Shown piece after piece: positions 6,777-8,380 of a DNA stretch of 8,380 nucleotides; the first letter of the stretch is position 1, and every line of letters starts with the position of its first letter. The position numbers were made by a program, and so were the translations under genes. The stretch lies in assembly GCA_003500165.1 (NCBI GenBank), contig DNSZ01000297.1:1-8380 (forward strand), in the 5' to 3' direction. Below the pieces are notes generated by a model. It had not been told where the DNA came from and ran no database searches. It was given only the letters and a program-made list of their open reading frames with translations. The stretch is from Paracoccaceae bacterium (lineage in GTDB: Bacteria > Pseudomonadota > Alphaproteobacteria > Rhodobacterales > Rhodobacteraceae).

Positions 6777-6801
6777 ACGCGCAGCCGACAGGGAGGGCGC
6801 G

Positions 6802-8220
6802 ATGGCCCCGACACAGCCCGCGATCAGATTGTGGAACACAAGAAGCCGGGCCAAGACGGCGCTGGAGCCCACCGTGCAGCCGGGGCGGGTCGGGATGTAT
6901 CTGTGCGGGCCGACGGTCTATGATCGGGCGCATCTGGGCAATGCCCGGCCCGCGGTGGTGTTCGACGTGCTGGCGCGGCTGCTGCGCCATGTCTATCGGC
7001 CGGCGAATGTGACATATGTGCGCAACATCACCGATGTCGACGACAAGATCATCGCCCGGGCGCAGGCCTTGCGGGAAGCGGGCGACGGCCGGCCGCTGGA
7101 GGCGGTTGTCGGGCGGCTGACGGCCGAGACGATCGGCTGGTATCACCAGGATATGGGCGCGCTGGGGGTGCTGCCGCCCGATGCGGAACCGCGCGCCACC
7201 GATTTCGTGCCGAAGATGGTCGCAATGATCGCGCGGCTGATCGATGCGGGCCATGCCTATGCCGCCGAGGGCCATGTGCTGTTTTCGGTCGCCTCCTATC
7301 CCGGCTATGGCGCGCTGTCGGGCCGGTCGGTCGAAGACATGATCGCGGGCGCGCGGGTGGAGGTCGCACCCTACAAGCGCGATCCGATGGATTTCGTGCT
7401 TTGGAAGCCGTCCGATGCCGAACAACCGGGCTGGGACAGCCCCTGGGGGCGCGGCCGGCCGGGCTGGCATATCGAATGCTCGGCGATGAGCCATGCTCTT
7501 CTGGGGCCGAGTTTCGACATCCATGGCGGCGGGCTCGATCTGATGTTTCCGCATCACGAAAACGAGATCGCGCAAAGCCGCTGTGCCTGCCCGGAGGGCG
7601 ATTTCGCCCGCATCTGGCTGCATAACGAGATGCTGCAGGTCGACGGCCGGAAGATGTCGAAATCGCTGGGCAATTTCTTTACCGTGCGCGATCTGCTGGA
7701 CAGCGGTGTGCCCGGCGAGGTGATCCGGTTCGTGTTCCTGTCGACCCATTACCGCAAGCCGATGGACTGGACGGCGGAAAAGGCGCGCGAGGCCGAAACG
7801 GTGCTGCGCAAATGGCGGGCGCTGACGGCGGGCATCGAGCCCGCCGCCAGCGCCGCCCCGGCCGTCATCGATGCGCTGTCGGACGACCTGAACACCGCCG
7901 GGGCGATCGCGGCGTTGCACGGGCTGGCCGAGGCCGGCGACCGGGCCGGGCTGAAGGCCTCGGCCGGGCTGATCGGGCTGCTCGAGGATCGGATGGGCGC
8001 CTGGGCGGTGGACCCGGCCATCGATGCCGGGGCGGATCGGCGCATCGCCGGCCTGGTTGCGGAGCGCCTGCGCGCCCGCGAAGCGCGCGACTTTGCCCGG
8101 GCCGATGCGATCCGCGACCGTCTGGCCGCGGCGGGTGTGGTGCTGAAGGACGGGCCGGGCGGCACCGAGTGGGAGATCGGGCCGGGTTTCGACGCCGCGC
8201 GGCTGCGCGACGCCGGCTAG
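6802..8220 (+). CDS. cysS: Cysteinyl-tRNA synthetase
   Basis: A 472-residue cytosolic class I aminoacyl-tRNA synthetase that charges tRNA-Cys with cysteine (E. coli CysS has 461). The HIGH-type motif appears as HLGN (44-47) in PTVYDRAHLGNAR. The KMSKS motif is exact at 284-288. The zinc site expected for substrate selection is complete: C35 in MYLCGPT, C226 in GWHIECSAMS, and H251 and E255 in FPHHENEIAQS. NITDVDDKIIARA at 75-87 is typical of the family. The DALR-type domain and a C-terminal anticodon-binding tail fill residues from about 355 on. The start at 6802 is set by a strong GGGAGGG at 6791-6797; an in-frame ATG at 6742 precedes the likely promoter and is rejected. It is divergent from edd and looks monocistronic or leads into the next gene after 75 nt. 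Confidence 0.97.
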   Translation: MAPTQPAIRLWNTRSRAKTALEPTVQPGRVGMYLCGPTVYDRAHLGNARPAVVFDVLARLLRHVYRPANVTYVRNITDVDDKIIARAQALREAGDGRPLEAVVGRLTAETIGWYHQDMGALGVLPPDAEPRATDFVPKMVAMIARLIDAGHAYAAEGHVLFSVASYPGYGALSGRSVEDMIAGARVEVAPYKRDPMDFVLWKPSDAEQPGWDSPWGRGRPGWHIECSAMSHALLGPSFDIHGGGLDLMFPHHENEIAQSRCACPEGDFARIWLHNEMLQVDGRKMSKSLGNFFTVRDLLDSGVPGEVIRFVFLSTHYRKPMDWTAEKAREAETVLRKWRALTAGIEPAASAAPAVIDALSDDLNTAGAIAALHGLAEAGDRAGLKASAGLIGLLEDRMGAWAVDPAIDAGADRRIAGLVAERLRAREARDFARADAIRDRLAAAGVVLKDGPGGTEWEIGPGFDAARLRDAG

Positions 8221-8295
8221 AATGGCCAATGTCGTGACGGCGTATTTGCAGAACAGTGAAAGGGGTTGGGCGGCGCGCCGGCCGGCCGGGGGTCC

Positions 8296-8380
8296 GTGAC
8301 GGTCGATGCCTGCGCCGATCTTGTGCGGCGTGCCGACCCGGACCGTTACCGCAGCGTGCTGGCCGCGCCGGTGGCGGCGC
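8296..8380 (+). CDS. Squalene/phytoene synthase family protein, N-terminus only
   Basis: A GTG at 8296 opens a frame that runs off the window end and reads (M)TVDACADLVRRADPDRYRSVLAAPVAA, 28 codons. The pattern CAxLVxRxDPDRxxxxLAAPxxAR is what I recall from the start of the squalene/phytoene synthase family proteins common in Rhodobacterales. These include homologues of the complex I assembly factor NDUFAF6, so a role in isoprenoid synthesis should not be assumed. GGGGGT at 8288-8293 could be the ribosome-binding site, although its spacing is very short. The 75 nt before it, after cysS, hold a GC-rich run with the short palindrome CGGCGCGCCG (8271-8280) and no clear terminator or promoter. 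Confidence 0.6.
   Translation, partial: MTVDACADLVRRADPDRYRSVLAAPVAA

Noticed and set aside
5099..7012. A 637-codon plus-strand open frame opposite edd
   Set aside because: It lies on the antisense of an intact, clearly recognised edd and runs into cysS in another frame. The composition is that of a shadow frame, with no membrane, motif or start-site support.
6736..8229. A 497-codon minus-strand open frame opposite cysS
   Set aside because: It covers the intact cysS in antisense and its product is arginine- and proline-rich without a recognisable domain.
8221..8295. A terminator or riboswitch after cysS
   Set aside because: Only a short CGGCGCGCCG palindrome and a GC-rich run are present, with no T-run and no recognisable conserved RNA motif.

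Overview
The base composition (very high GC, strong G/C third-position bias) and the gene families point to an alphaproteobacterium of the order Rhodobacterales (Rhodobacter, Rhodovulum or Paracoccus-like). This assignment rests on protein style, an intergenic repeat and promoter style, not on any search. The window is mostly ordinary chromosomal housekeeping DNA, and I see no phage, plasmid, CRISPR, defence or insertion-sequence genes.

Left part (about 1-3951, plus strand): a protein-export operon, yajC-secD-secF. Spacing is 3 nt between yajC and secD and 11 nt between secD and secF. An integral-membrane permease of the TauE/SafE family follows and overlaps the end of secF by 8 nt, so it is very likely co-transcribed. 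One base after its stop lies a well-placed Shine-Dalgarno and ATG (3953) that opens only a short frame running into the end of the opposing eda gene. This may be the stump of a further operon gene. At the extreme left edge a possible divergent gene starts on the minus strand, seen for only 12 codons.

Middle (3973-6682, minus strand): the two Entner-Doudoroff genes, edd (6-phosphogluconate dehydratase) then eda (KDPG aldolase). Together they convert 6-phosphogluconate to pyruvate plus glyceraldehyde 3-phosphate. They are separated by an unusually long 256-nt gap. The gap holds a perfect 12-bp stem-loop, an 8-bp stem-loop, a perfect 20-bp palindrome, and a sequence block resembling an intergenic repeat I associate with Rhodobacterales genomes.

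Right part (6802-8380, plus strand): cysS (cysteinyl-tRNA synthetase) is divergent from edd across a 119-nt region with plausible back-to-back promoters. After a 75-nt gap comes the first 28 codons of a gene resembling the squalene/phytoene synthase family. The most interesting features are the possible rearrangement junction near 3953-3990 and the structured repeat between edd and eda.
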